6,269 nucleotides of DNA. Source: Eubacteriales Family XIII. Incertae Sedis bacterium (GTDB lineage: Bacteria; Bacillota_A; Clostridia; Peptostreptococcales; Anaerovoracaceae). Position numbers and translations under genes: made by a program. The stretch lies in assembly GCA_031280075.1 (NCBI GenBank), contig JAITHG010000027.1, positions 1 through 6,269 of the forward strand, in the 5' to 3' direction. The notes under the pieces were generated by a model. It did no database searches and had not been told where the DNA came from. It saw only the letters and a list, made by a program, of their open reading frames with translations. Shown here piece by piece: positions 1-6,269 of the stretch (position 1 is the first letter of the stretch; each line of letters begins with the position of its first letter).

Positions 1-691
1 TGATGCCCGGCAGGTCGCCGCCGAAGAGGTCGGTCGGCTCGTAGTGCGCCATGCCGGGGCGCGCCTCGAAGTCGGGCAGCTCGTCCCAGTGCCCGTGCAG
101 CCGCAACCCCATCCGCCCATGCGCGTGGTGCCAGGCAAGACCTTCGAGGACGCGATCCTTGGCGCTGCGCCTGTAGCGGTCGGGAAAGATCTGGTAGAGA
201 ATCGCGCCCTTTGCCCAGTCCGGCGTGCGGAAGGACGGGTCGTGCACCGTGAGCTGGAAGGCGGGCGGCTCGTTCAGGTAGACCTTGCCTGTCCCGCTGT
301 TGCCCTGCGGGTGCTCCCCCTGCCCGACGTAGTGTGCGTCCGTCCCGTAGCAGACGACGCTCCCGTCGGCCAGGCGCACGCTGAACCAGTACCAGAGCAC
401 GGCAGGCTGCGGCGGCGTTTCGACATGCGCGCTCAAAAACACCTGCTGCGCCCCGCCCGCAGACGTGGGCAGAACGACATCGTCCGGCGACAAGTCGTAC
501 TCCCGGATGCCGCCACCCTCGATCACGCTGACCCAGGCATTGCGGAAGCCGAGCCCGACGACAACAAGGGAAAGCCGCACACGCGTGCCGCAGGGCACCG
601 CACCGAGGGGGCTTCGGAACCGCTCCTTCGCGCTGTTGTGGACGATGTTGCCGTCGCTGACATGGATGCCATGGATATGCAGTTCGTTCAT
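1..691 (-). CDS. GH13 alpha-glucan hydrolase (neopullulanase/amylopullulanase-like), N-terminal 230 residues
   Basis: This is the start of a glycoside hydrolase family 13 gene, cut by the left edge after 230 codons. Reading from ATG at 691 gives MNELHIHGIH as the N terminus, with no signal peptide, so the enzyme is probably cytoplasmic. Residues 1 to about 150 look like the beta-sandwich N domain (CBM34-like) of neopullulanase and amylopullulanase relatives, including ERFRSPLGAVPCGT at 23-36. The (beta/alpha)8 barrel then begins, with YQIFPDRY at 166-173 and DLFGGDLPGI at 221-230, both hallmark GH13 stretches. The catalytic Asp/Glu/Asp lie outside the window. The gene starts 32 bases after the glgP stop and is probably the last or a late gene of the glycogen operon. 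A likely role is hydrolysis of branched or linear alpha-glucans left by phosphorylase. Exact specificity (alpha-1,4, alpha-1,6 or both) cannot be told. The family call is firm and the subfamily is not. Confidence 0.88.
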   Translation of the reverse strand, partial: MNELHIHGIHVSDGNIVHNSAKERFRSPLGAVPCGTRVRLSLVVVGLGFRNAWVSVIEGGGIREYDLSPDDVVLPTSAGGAQQVFLSAHVETPPQPAVLWYWFSVRLADGSVVCYGTDAHYVGQGEHPQGNSGTGKVYLNEPPAFQLTVHDPSFRTPDWAKGAILYQIFPDRYRRSAKDRVLEGLAWHHAHGRMGLRLHGHWDELPDFEARPGMAHYEPTDLFGGDLPGI

Positions 692-695
692 TTCG

Positions 696-714
696 CCTCG
701 CCCTGCCTTCCTCT
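696..714 (-). promoter_or_regulatory. Candidate ribosome binding region for the GH13 gene
   Basis: The minus strand has two purine-rich candidates upstream of the ATG at 691: AGAGGAAGG (706-714), 14 bases away, and GAGG (696-699), 4 bases away. Neither has ideal spacing, so translation may be modest or helped by ribosomes finishing glgP just upstream. The upstream ATG at 717-715 is out of frame with the GH13 reading frame and does not compete as its start. Confidence 0.45.
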
Positions 715-723
715 CATCTCGCC

Positions 724-3174
724 TTATCTCGCCTCCCGGATCGGGCGCATGTGCCAAATCTGTTCGTTGTATTTCTCAATGGTCCGGTCGGATGAGAAGA
801 TGCCGGAACACGCCGTGTTCTTCGCGGCGATGCGCGCCCAGCCGCGCGGGTCGCGGTACACGCGCGTCATGCGGTCGTAGACCTCCGCGTAGGAGGCAAA
901 GTCGTGCAGGACGAAGTATCGGTCTGCCTGGTCGCGCCCCGTGTGCAGGAGAGAGGCGTGCAGGTCGCCAAACTGCCTGTCCGCCGGCACGGGCAACGTC
1001 CCGTCCACGAGCGCGTCGAGCACGCGGCGCAGGCGGGGGTCGCTCTCGTAGAGGATGCGCGGGTCGTAGCCGAAGCGCTCGAGGCGGCTGATCTCGTCGA
1101 CCAGGGCTCCGAAGATGAAGACGGCATCGCTGCCGACCGCCTCCGCGATTTCGACGTTCGCCCCGTCCATAGTCCCGATGGTGACTGCCCCGTTCAGCAT
1201 GAACTTCATGTTGCCCGTGCCCGAGGCTTCCAGCCCCGCCGTCGAAAGCTGCTCGCTGACCTCGGAAGCGGGGATCAGGAGCTCCGCCTCGGAGACCGAA
1301 AAGTTCTCGATGAACACGACCTGCATCAACCCCTTCATGGCGGGGTCGCCGTTGACTAGGTCGCCCACCGCACCGATGAGCCGGATGATTTCCTTCGCCC
1401 GGTAGTAGCCCGGTGCCGCCTTCGCCGCGAAGAGCCACGTCGCAGGGAGCAGGGGCGTGTCCGGTGCCTGCTTCTTTGTCAGGTAGAGGTGCAGGATGTG
1501 GAGGATCTTCAACAGCTGCCGCTTGTACTCGTGCAGGCGCTTCGCCTGCGTGTCGAACATCGTGTCCGTGACAAGCTCGATGCCCTGCGTCCGGTGCAGG
1601 TGGTCGCGCAGCCGCTGCTTGCAGACGCGCTTCACCTCCGCAAAATCGTCGAGGAAGGAAGTGTCGTCCAGCAGCCCGCCCACGCGCGCAAACTCCTGCC
1701 AGTCGCGCAGGAAGCCGTAGCCGTCCAGGCGCTCTGCCAGCAGACGCGTCAAGGGTTCGTTCGCCTTCGCGAGCCAGCGCCGCGTCGTGACACCGTTCGT
1801 GATGCCCGAAAACTTGTCCGGGAATAGGATGTAGAAATCGCGGAAGGTGCGTGTGCGGATGATCTCGCCGTGCAGCTGCGACACGCCGTTGACATGCCCG
1901 CAGACCGCGATGCACAGGTTTGCCATGCGGATCTCCCCGTCGCCGATGATGGCGAGCTCCGCGAGTTTGCCCACGTCGCCGGGCCACTTCTCCCATATGC
2001 GGTCGCGGAATTTCTGATCCATCGTCTCGACGATGCGGTGGATGCGCGGCAGGAGCGTCCGGAACATGTTTTCGTTCCAGCGTTCGAGTGCTTCTCCCAT
2101 TATGGTGTGGTTCGTGTAGTTGAACATGCGTGCGGCGATGTCCATCGCCTCGTCCCACTGCATCCCTTCCTCGTCGATGAGGATGCGGATCAGCTCTGGG
2201 ATTGCCACCGTCGGGTGCGTGTCGTTGATCTGCACGCAGTAGTGGTCGGGCAGCGTATGCAGATCGCCGTAGTGCGCCTTGTGGCGATGCACGAGGAACT
2301 GCATCGACGCTGAGGACAGGAAGTAGAACTGCTTGAGCCGCAGCTGCCTGCCCTGCTCGTGGTTGTCCTCCGGATAGAGGATCTGCGAGATGGACTCGAC
2401 GAGGGCGCTCTCCTCCATGGCGCGCACGTAGTCGCCACGGTTGAAGTGCTGCATGTCGATCTCCTTGCGAGCACGCGCCGACCACAGGCGCAGCGTCGCG
2501 GGCATGCGGCTGCCGTAGCCCATGACCGGGTAGTCATAGGGCCACGCCGTCACCGAGGTATAGCCGTGGTGCTCGACCGCAAGCCCATTCTCCGACCACA
2601 TCTCGTCGATCCAGCCCCCGAAGCGAACCTCGACGCGCTCCTCCGGGCGGGGCACCTCCCAGACCGTCCCGTCCCCGAGCCAGTTGTCGTCTTCCTCCAC
2701 CTGCTCTCCACCGACGATCTTCTGCCGGAACAGCCCGTGCTCATAGCGGATGCAGCAGCCGGTGACGGGCAGATCCAGCGTCGAAAGGCTGTCAAGGAAA
2801 CAGGCTGCCAGCCTGCCGAGACCGCCGTTGCCGAGCCCCGCGTCCGGTTCACGCTCCTCGATGTCCGAAAGGCTGAAGCCCAGCTCGGCAAGCGCCTCGC
2901 GGTAGTCGTCCAGAAGGGACAGGTTGATCATGTTGTTCACGAGGGCGCGCCCCATGAGGAACTCCGCCGACAGGTAATAAAGACGCTTCGCGTTCTGCGT
3001 CTGCACCTGCTTGTTCGCGTCTGCCCAGACATCCAGGATATGCTCCCGCACGGATGCCCCGACCGCCTTGTACATCTCATCCATCGACGCGCTGTCCAGC
3101 GTGACACCGTAGCTGCGTTTCAGGATGCGCTCCACATCCTTTTTGATTTCCTCTTTTGTAACGGTTCCGGTCAT
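724..3174 (-). CDS. glgP: Glycogen/maltodextrin phosphorylase (GT35, PLP-dependent)
   Basis: This is a full-length 816-residue glycogen phosphorylase, close to the usual 800-850 residues of bacterial members. It cleaves terminal alpha-1,4 glucose with phosphate to give glucose-1-phosphate in the cytoplasm. The pyridoxal phosphate site is clear: EASGTGNMKFMLNGA spans 649-663 and K657 is the Schiff-base lysine. Other family motifs are LYYLSAEFLMGR (65-76), DAGLGNGGLGRLAACFLDSL (111-130), QINDTHPT (315-322), ITNGVTTRRWL (458-468) and RLHEYKRQLL (546-555). In the first glycine-rich motif the usual DNGLGNGG reads DAGLGNGG, a mild change. I see no frameshift and no missing core motif. The ATG at 3174 is supported by GGAGAG 5 bases upstream. 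The gene follows glgA after 47 bases, so synthesis and breakdown genes share a transcript unit. Preference for glycogen over maltodextrin cannot be judged from the sequence. Confidence 0.97.
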   Translation of the reverse strand: MTGTVTKEEIKKDVERILKRSYGVTLDSASMDEMYKAVGASVREHILDVWADANKQVQTQNAKRLYYLSAEFLMGRALVNNMINLSLLDDYREALAELGFSLSDIEEREPDAGLGNGGLGRLAACFLDSLSTLDLPVTGCCIRYEHGLFRQKIVGGEQVEEDDNWLGDGTVWEVPRPEERVEVRFGGWIDEMWSENGLAVEHHGYTSVTAWPYDYPVMGYGSRMPATLRLWSARARKEIDMQHFNRGDYVRAMEESALVESISQILYPEDNHEQGRQLRLKQFYFLSSASMQFLVHRHKAHYGDLHTLPDHYCVQINDTHPTVAIPELIRILIDEEGMQWDEAMDIAARMFNYTNHTIMGEALERWNENMFRTLLPRIHRIVETMDQKFRDRIWEKWPGDVGKLAELAIIGDGEIRMANLCIAVCGHVNGVSQLHGEIIRTRTFRDFYILFPDKFSGITNGVTTRRWLAKANEPLTRLLAERLDGYGFLRDWQEFARVGGLLDDTSFLDDFAEVKRVCKQRLRDHLHRTQGIELVTDTMFDTQAKRLHEYKRQLLKILHILHLYLTKKQAPDTPLLPATWLFAAKAAPGYYRAKEIIRLIGAVGDLVNGDPAMKGLMQVVFIENFSVSEAELLIPASEVSEQLSTAGLEASGTGNMKFMLNGAVTIGTMDGANVEIAEAVGSDAVFIFGALVDEISRLERFGYDPRILYESDPRLRRVLDALVDGTLPVPADRQFGDLHASLLHTGRDQADRYFVLHDFASYAEVYDRMTRVYRDPRGWARIAAKNTACSGIFSSDRTIEKYNEQIWHMRPIREAR

Positions 3175-3179
3175 TAATT

Positions 3180-3185
3180 CTCTCC
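3180..3185 (-). promoter_or_regulatory. Ribosome binding site of glgP
   Basis: GGAGAG on the minus strand lies 5 bases before the ATG at 3174, in the 47-base glgA-glgP gap. It fixes the start of glgP. The rest of the gap shows no hairpin or T-run that would act as a terminator. Confidence 0.75.
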
Positions 3186-3221
3186 AATTGACTGTAGCGA
3201 TGGTTCAAGACCCGTTGCCCA

Positions 3222-4646
3222 TCAGGACAGCGAGCGGTACAGCTGCCGATATTTCTCCGCAGATGTCAAGAAACGATTGTCTTTCAGCATAGCATTTTTC
3301 TTGAGGATCCTCAAGGCTGCCTTGTCGCGGTAGACCTGCAGGGCGTAGCGGATGGTGTGCAGCATGTCGTGCGCGTTGTAGTCCCGGAAGGAAAACCCGT
3401 CGCCTTCCTTCGTGTACTCGTTCCAAGGCTGTACCGTATCCGCCAGCCCGCCTGTCTCCCGGACGATGGGAAGCGTCCCGTAGCACTGGGCGATCATCTG
3501 CGAAAGCCCGCAGGGTTCAAATTGCGAGGGCATGAGGAGGAAGTCCGCACCCGCATAGATTTGCCGCGCAAGCGCCTCGTCGTAGCCAAGCCGGATGCCT
3601 GCCTTGCCTGGGTATTTGCCCGCGATGTAGCGGAAGAAGCTTTCATACTCCCTGTCACCCGAGCCGAGCAGGACGAAGCAGAGCTTTTCCGCAAGCAGCT
3701 CCTCCAGGACAAAACGCACGAGGTCGATGCCCTTCTGCTCTGTGAGCCGCGTCACCATGCACAGGATCGGGTCGTAGAGCCTGCCGCCGAGACCGAGGGT
3801 GCTGCGCAGCGCCTTCTTGCTCTCCCATTTGAGGCGCATGGTGGAAACGCTGTAGCCGCGCACGAGGGCAGGATCGCCCGCCGGATCGAACTCCTCTTCG
3901 TCGATGCCGTTGACGATGCCGCTCAGATCCGCGCCGCGCGCGTGCAGCGCCCCGTCCAGCCCGAAGCCCTGCCAGGCATCCTGGATCTCGCGGGCGTAGG
4001 TGGGACTGACCGTCGTGACCCGATCCGACCAAAGGATGGCCGCCTTCATCATGTTTGCGCAACCGTCCGCTTCCACGCCCGAAGGCGTGTAGTACCGGGA
4101 GGGGATTCCCAGGTAGTCGTGCATGAGCCCGAAGTCCATCTTGCCCTGGAACTGGATATTGTGAATGGTGAACACGGATTTCACCCCCGCCAGCCCCGTG
4201 CCCTCGTACTGCGTCTTCAGCAGCATGGGGATCATGCCCGTATGCCAGTCGTTGCAGTGGATGACATCGGGAATCCACCCGATGTGCGGCAGCGCGGCGA
4301 GGACGGCGCGGCAGAAGTAGAGGTACTGCTCGCTCTCCGCGTCGCCTCCCCGGTAGACGGCATCGCCGAAGTAGTCCTCGCAGTCGATAAAGTAGTAGGG
4401 GACGGCACCCACCTGCGCCTTGAGAATCCCGAGGTATTTCTCGCGCCAGCCCAGCTTGACGCTCGTGCTGGCTACAGGCACCAGATCCTTTTCGTGCTTC
4501 TCCTTGACAACGCGATGCAGGGGAATCATGACCGCGATATCCTCGCCGAGCTTCTCGAGCGCCTTGGGCAGCGCTGCCGCAACATCGGCAAGCCCGCCCG
4601 TCTTGACGTAGGGCAATGCCTCGGATGCCGCAAGCAGGATCTTCAA
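3222..4646 (-). CDS. glgA: Glycogen synthase (ADP-glucose dependent, GT5), TTG start
   Basis: This is a complete 474-residue bacterial glycogen synthase (E. coli GlgA is 477). It transfers glucose from ADP-glucose to the non-reducing end of an alpha-1,4-glucan. Two Rossmann-like halves (GT-B fold) are recognisable. KTGGLADV at 15-22 is the ADP-glucose/acceptor loop. CNDWHTGMIP (131-140), IHNIQFQG (161-168) and GIVNGID (243-249) follow. R300 and K305 lie in RLTEQKG, E377 lies in SQFEPCG, and RETGGLADTV spans 396-405. K15, R300, K305 and E377 fall at the same numbers as the known E. coli catalytic and binding residues. That agreement argues strongly for TTG at 4646 as the start, since the reading frame holds no ATG or GTG just upstream that would fit. 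The TTG overlaps the glgD stop (TTGA), which suggests translational coupling. AAGGGGG lies 7 bases upstream. Confidence 0.97.
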   Translation of the reverse strand: MKILLAASEALPYVKTGGLADVAAALPKALEKLGEDIAVMIPLHRVVKEKHEKDLVPVASTSVKLGWREKYLGILKAQVGAVPYYFIDCEDYFGDAVYRGGDAESEQYLYFCRAVLAALPHIGWIPDVIHCNDWHTGMIPMLLKTQYEGTGLAGVKSVFTIHNIQFQGKMDFGLMHDYLGIPSRYYTPSGVEADGCANMMKAAILWSDRVTTVSPTYAREIQDAWQGFGLDGALHARGADLSGIVNGIDEEEFDPAGDPALVRGYSVSTMRLKWESKKALRSTLGLGGRLYDPILCMVTRLTEQKGIDLVRFVLEELLAEKLCFVLLGSGDREYESFFRYIAGKYPGKAGIRLGYDEALARQIYAGADFLLMPSQFEPCGLSQMIAQCYGTLPIVRETGGLADTVQPWNEYTKEGDGFSFRDYNAHDMLHTIRYALQVYRDKAALRILKKNAMLKDNRFLTSAEKYRQLYRSLS

Positions 4647-5770
4647 ACGACCGCCCCCTTCCGGATGACCATGGGGAACTGCTCGTTGCCGACGAGGCGC
4701 GTGCGGTTGCGCACCACAACGTTCTTGTCGAGGATCACGTAGTCGAGCTCCGCGTTGTCGCCTGTCTCGGTGCCGGGCAGGATGATGCTGTTGCGCACGG
4801 TCGTACCCTTGCCGACATAGACACCCCGGAACAGGACGCTGTTCTCGACCTCGCCCTCGATGATGCAGCCGTTCGCGACGAGGCTGCCGCGCACTTGCGC
4901 GGTGGGCAGGTAGCGCGCGGGCACCTCGTCCTTGATTTTCGTGTAGATATGGTTGTCGGTGTCGAAGAGCATGGTGCGCACGTCCGCCTTCAGCATGTCC
5001 ATGTTCACCGAATAATAGGCGGCGACATTGTGCATGCGCCCGACGTAGCCCTTGTGCTCCCACGCCATGACCTTCAGCCGATCCAAGTTGCCTCCGATAA
5101 GGTGCGCGGCAAAATGGTATTCGCCACGAGAGATGCACTCATCCACCAGGCATGCCAAAATGTCCTTTCTTATTATATAAGTGTCCATCGAGAGGCAGTC
5201 TGAGGCCGTGGCGGAGAGGTCGTGCTCGACCTGCGTGACCGTCCCCTGCCGACCGATGCGAAACCGCACGTCGTCGTAGCGCTCGCCCCGGTACGGCTCT
5301 GCCGAGAGCCGGTTGTAGAGCACCGTGACATCCGCGCCCTTTTCGATGTGGTAATGCAGCGCTTCCTCGTAGTTCATCGTGTAGACGGTGAACGATCCGG
5401 ACATGATGCAGTATTCCTGTTTTGCCCGCATGATGTAGTCCATCGATGCCTTGAGCGCCTCGACAAAGCCGCGGTACGTGCCGGGGTTGCCGGCGAGCGA
5501 GAAGGGGGGCATGAGGAAAAGCCCGTCGCTCTTACGCGAGAGATCCCAGGACTTGCCCGAAGCCAGGTGATCCATGAGGGAATTGTAGTTTCGCCCCGTG
5601 ATGACGGCGACGTTGCGGATGCCGGAATTGACCATGTTGGACAGAACGAAGTCGATGACGCGGTAGCGTCCCGCGATAGGCAGCGCCCCAACAGCGCGTT
5701 TGTCCACCAGTTCCCGCAGGTTGAAGACCTGCTGTCCGGCAAAGATGATGCCAAGTGCCTCGCCGATCAT
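4643..5770 (-). CDS. glgD: ADP-glucose pyrophosphorylase regulatory subunit GlgD
   Basis: This is a complete 375-residue GlgD, the catalytically poor partner that joins GlgC in the Firmicute ADP-glucose pyrophosphorylase and tunes its activity. The N-terminal nucleotidyltransferase-like domain carries the GlgD-type stretch FNLRELVDKRAVGALPIAGR (16-35) and RVIDFVLSNMVNSGIRNV (37-54). The GGGxGTRL nucleotide loop of active GlgC proteins is absent: the equivalent stretch reads IIFAGQQVFNLREL. The position of the catalytic Asp in the GlgC motif GDHIY appears to be Ser126 in SGSFTVY. A left-handed beta-helix follows at about 285-355, with repeats such as GCIIEGEVENSVLFRGVYVG (301-320). ATG at 5770 overlaps the glgC stop (ATGA), and a perfect AAGGAGGT lies 6 bases upstream. 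The call is firm. The non-catalytic role is known for the family and agrees with the missing residues. Confidence 0.96.
   Translation of the reverse strand: MIGEALGIIFAGQQVFNLRELVDKRAVGALPIAGRYRVIDFVLSNMVNSGIRNVAVITGRNYNSLMDHLASGKSWDLSRKSDGLFLMPPFSLAGNPGTYRGFVEALKASMDYIMRAKQEYCIMSGSFTVYTMNYEEALHYHIEKGADVTVLYNRLSAEPYRGERYDDVRFRIGRQGTVTQVEHDLSATASDCLSMDTYIIRKDILACLVDECISRGEYHFAAHLIGGNLDRLKVMAWEHKGYVGRMHNVAAYYSVNMDMLKADVRTMLFDTDNHIYTKIKDEVPARYLPTAQVRGSLVANGCIIEGEVENSVLFRGVYVGKGTTVRNSIILPGTETGDNAELDYVILDKNVVVRNRTRLVGNEQFPMVIRKGAVV
4654..4660 (-). promoter_or_regulatory. Ribosome binding site of glgA (supports TTG start)
   Basis: AAGGGGG on the minus strand sits 7 bases before the TTG start of glgA, inside the last codons of glgD. 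It is an imperfect Shine-Dalgarno match. With a TTG start, glgA probably relies partly on ribosomes ending glgD translation. Confidence 0.5.
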
Positions 5771-6269
5771 GAGCGCACCTCCTTCCTCTTCTTGTCTGAC
5801 GCTGTCGGTGCAGGCGTTTTTGGAGCAGACGCTTTCGGTGCAGGCACTTTCAGGGCAGGCGCTTTCCGAACAGGTGCCTTCCGGACGACCGCGCCCTCCT
5901 CCACCTGCTTCCCCGCTTCGACGCGCGCACCCGCGCGGACGACCGCGCCGCTGCCGACGACGGCGATCTTCCCCTTGTCCGGGTTTTTCGCCTCTTCGCC
6001 GATGACTGCCCGGCTCCCGACGGTCACGTGCTCGTCAAGGATGCTCATGTTCACGTGACTGCCCGCGCCAATGCGCGTCTCCGCCATGATGATGCTGTCG
6101 CGGACGACGGCTCCCTTCTCCACCGTGACACCGCTCGAAAGGATGCTATGCTCGACTTTCCCGTAGATGTGGCAGCCCTCGCTGACCATGCTGTTTGCGA
6201 CTTCCGCGCCTGCGTCGATGTAGTGCGGCGGCTCGTTCGGGTTGCGCGAGAAGATGCGCCAGGGCTCGT
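5767..6269 (-). CDS. glgC: ADP-glucose pyrophosphorylase catalytic subunit GlgC, C-terminal 166 residues with unusual tail
   Basis: This is the C-terminal part of glucose-1-phosphate adenylyltransferase, cut by the right edge. It makes ADP-glucose, the committed step of glycogen synthesis. The visible part begins EPWRIFSRNPNEPPHYI, the known linker between the catalytic domain and the beta-helix. It is followed by left-handed beta-helix hexapeptide repeats (about residues 20-128 of the fragment), including VSEGCHIYGKVEHSILSSGV (28-47). The catalytic residues are outside the window. The helix ends at EEGAVV, matching the end of GlgD here (RKGAVV), but GlgC then continues for 38 more residues rich in Lys, Pro and Ala, encoded by 15-bp repeats, with a basic cluster KKRK near the end. 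The stop overlaps the glgD start by ATGA. The assignment to GlgC rather than a second GlgD rests on the SRNPNEPP linker and on its place before glgD. Confidence 0.93.
   Translation of the reverse strand, partial: EPWRIFSRNPNEPPHYIDAGAEVANSMVSEGCHIYGKVEHSILSSGVTVEKGAVVRDSIIMAETRIGAGSHVNMSILDEHVTVGSRAVIGEEAKNPDKGKIAVVGSGAVVRAGARVEAGKQVEEGAVVRKAPVRKAPALKVPAPKASAPKTPAPTASDKKRKEVRS
5777..5784 (-). promoter_or_regulatory. Ribosome binding site of glgD inside the glgC 3' end
   Basis: AAGGAGGT on the minus strand fully matches the anti-Shine-Dalgarno sequence and lies 6 bases before the glgD ATG. It is the strongest ribosome binding site in the window. It is embedded in the codons for Lys-Glu-Val near the end of glgC, so this coding sequence serves two purposes. 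Confidence 0.85.
5806..5880 (-). repeat. Five imperfect 15-bp tandem repeats encoding a KAPAP-like pentapeptide
   Basis: Five in-frame units of exactly 15 bases lie on the minus strand, each close to AAAGCGCCTGCACCG. They encode KAPVR, KAPAL, KVPAP, KASAP and KTPAP. A sixth, degraded unit (TASDK) follows at 5791-5805. Four units in a row use AAA for Lys and four of the five use CCT for Pro, whereas nearby Lys codons are AAG. This points to DNA-level duplication rather than chance low complexity. The repeats lie wholly in the glgC tail. The resulting peptide is probably disordered or an extended Pro/Ala linker. Confidence 0.85.

Noticed and set aside
44..880. A 278-codon plus-strand open frame crossing the GH13-glgP junction
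   Set aside because: It lies opposite two well-supported genes and across their junction, has no recognisable motif, and has no convincing ribosome binding site.
2359..3177. A 272-codon plus-strand open frame opposite the 5' part of glgP
   Set aside because: It mirrors codons of a clear glycogen phosphorylase and has the composition of a high-GC antisense shadow.
3175..3221. Possible terminator or promoter between glgA and glgP
   Set aside because: The 47-base gap has a ribosome binding site but no stable hairpin followed by a T-run on the minus strand, and no convincing -35/-10 pair.
3357..4742. A 461-codon open frame on the plus strand opposite glgA
   Set aside because: glgA on the minus strand has every family motif over the same bases. 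Long antisense frames are common in high-GC coding DNA. The antisense protein shows no recognisable domain and looks like codon shadow, rich in Arg, Val, Asp and His.
4647..5138. Upstream extension of the glgA reading frame to an ATG at 5138
   Set aside because: The extra residues are Arg/Gly/Ala-rich shadow sequence of glgD in another frame, and the residue numbering of conserved sites fits only the TTG start at 4646.
5222..6058. Plus-strand open frame opposite glgD and glgC, with FGAGTFRAGAFRTGAFRT-type repeats
   Set aside because: The peptide repeats are only the antisense image of the 15-bp repeats in glgC, and glgC and glgD are clearly the real genes here.

Overview
The window is part of a glycogen-metabolism operon in which all five genes are read from the minus strand, so the operon runs from the right edge to the left. 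In transcription order it holds the 3' part of glgC (cut by the right edge), glgD, glgA, glgP, and the 5' part of a GH13 alpha-glucan hydrolase gene (cut by the left edge). Coding density is very high. The first three genes overlap by a few bases (glgC/glgD by 3, glgD/glgA by 3), and the other two junctions are short gaps of 47 and 32 bases. I saw no terminator or likely internal promoter, so a single transcript is the simplest reading. There are no RNA genes, mobile elements or CRISPR arrays, and no gene-free stretch longer than 50 bases.

The organism is probably a fairly high-GC (about 60% by eye) bacterium of the Firmicutes type. The evidence is a paired glgC-glgD locus, since GlgD is the non-catalytic partner of ADP-glucose pyrophosphorylase known from Firmicutes, and strong AAGGAGG-like ribosome binding sites. 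Gene order and GC content together suggest a Negativicute such as a Selenomonas or Mitsuokella relative. That placement is inference and cannot be proved from the window.

The genes form a complete make-and-break module for storage glucan. GlgC/GlgD make ADP-glucose from glucose-1-phosphate and ATP. GlgA adds glucose from ADP-glucose to the growing alpha-1,4 chain. GlgP removes terminal glucose as glucose-1-phosphate. The GH13 enzyme, which has no signal peptide, probably acts on branch stubs or maltodextrins in the cytoplasm. Branching enzyme (glgB) is not in the window and may lie upstream beyond the right edge.

Most of the region is ordinary. The one clearly odd structure is at the 3' end of glgC. 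There the usual beta-helix end is followed by a 38-residue Lys/Pro/Ala tail encoded by five imperfect 15-bp tandem repeats, and the tail's final codons also carry the glgD ribosome binding site.
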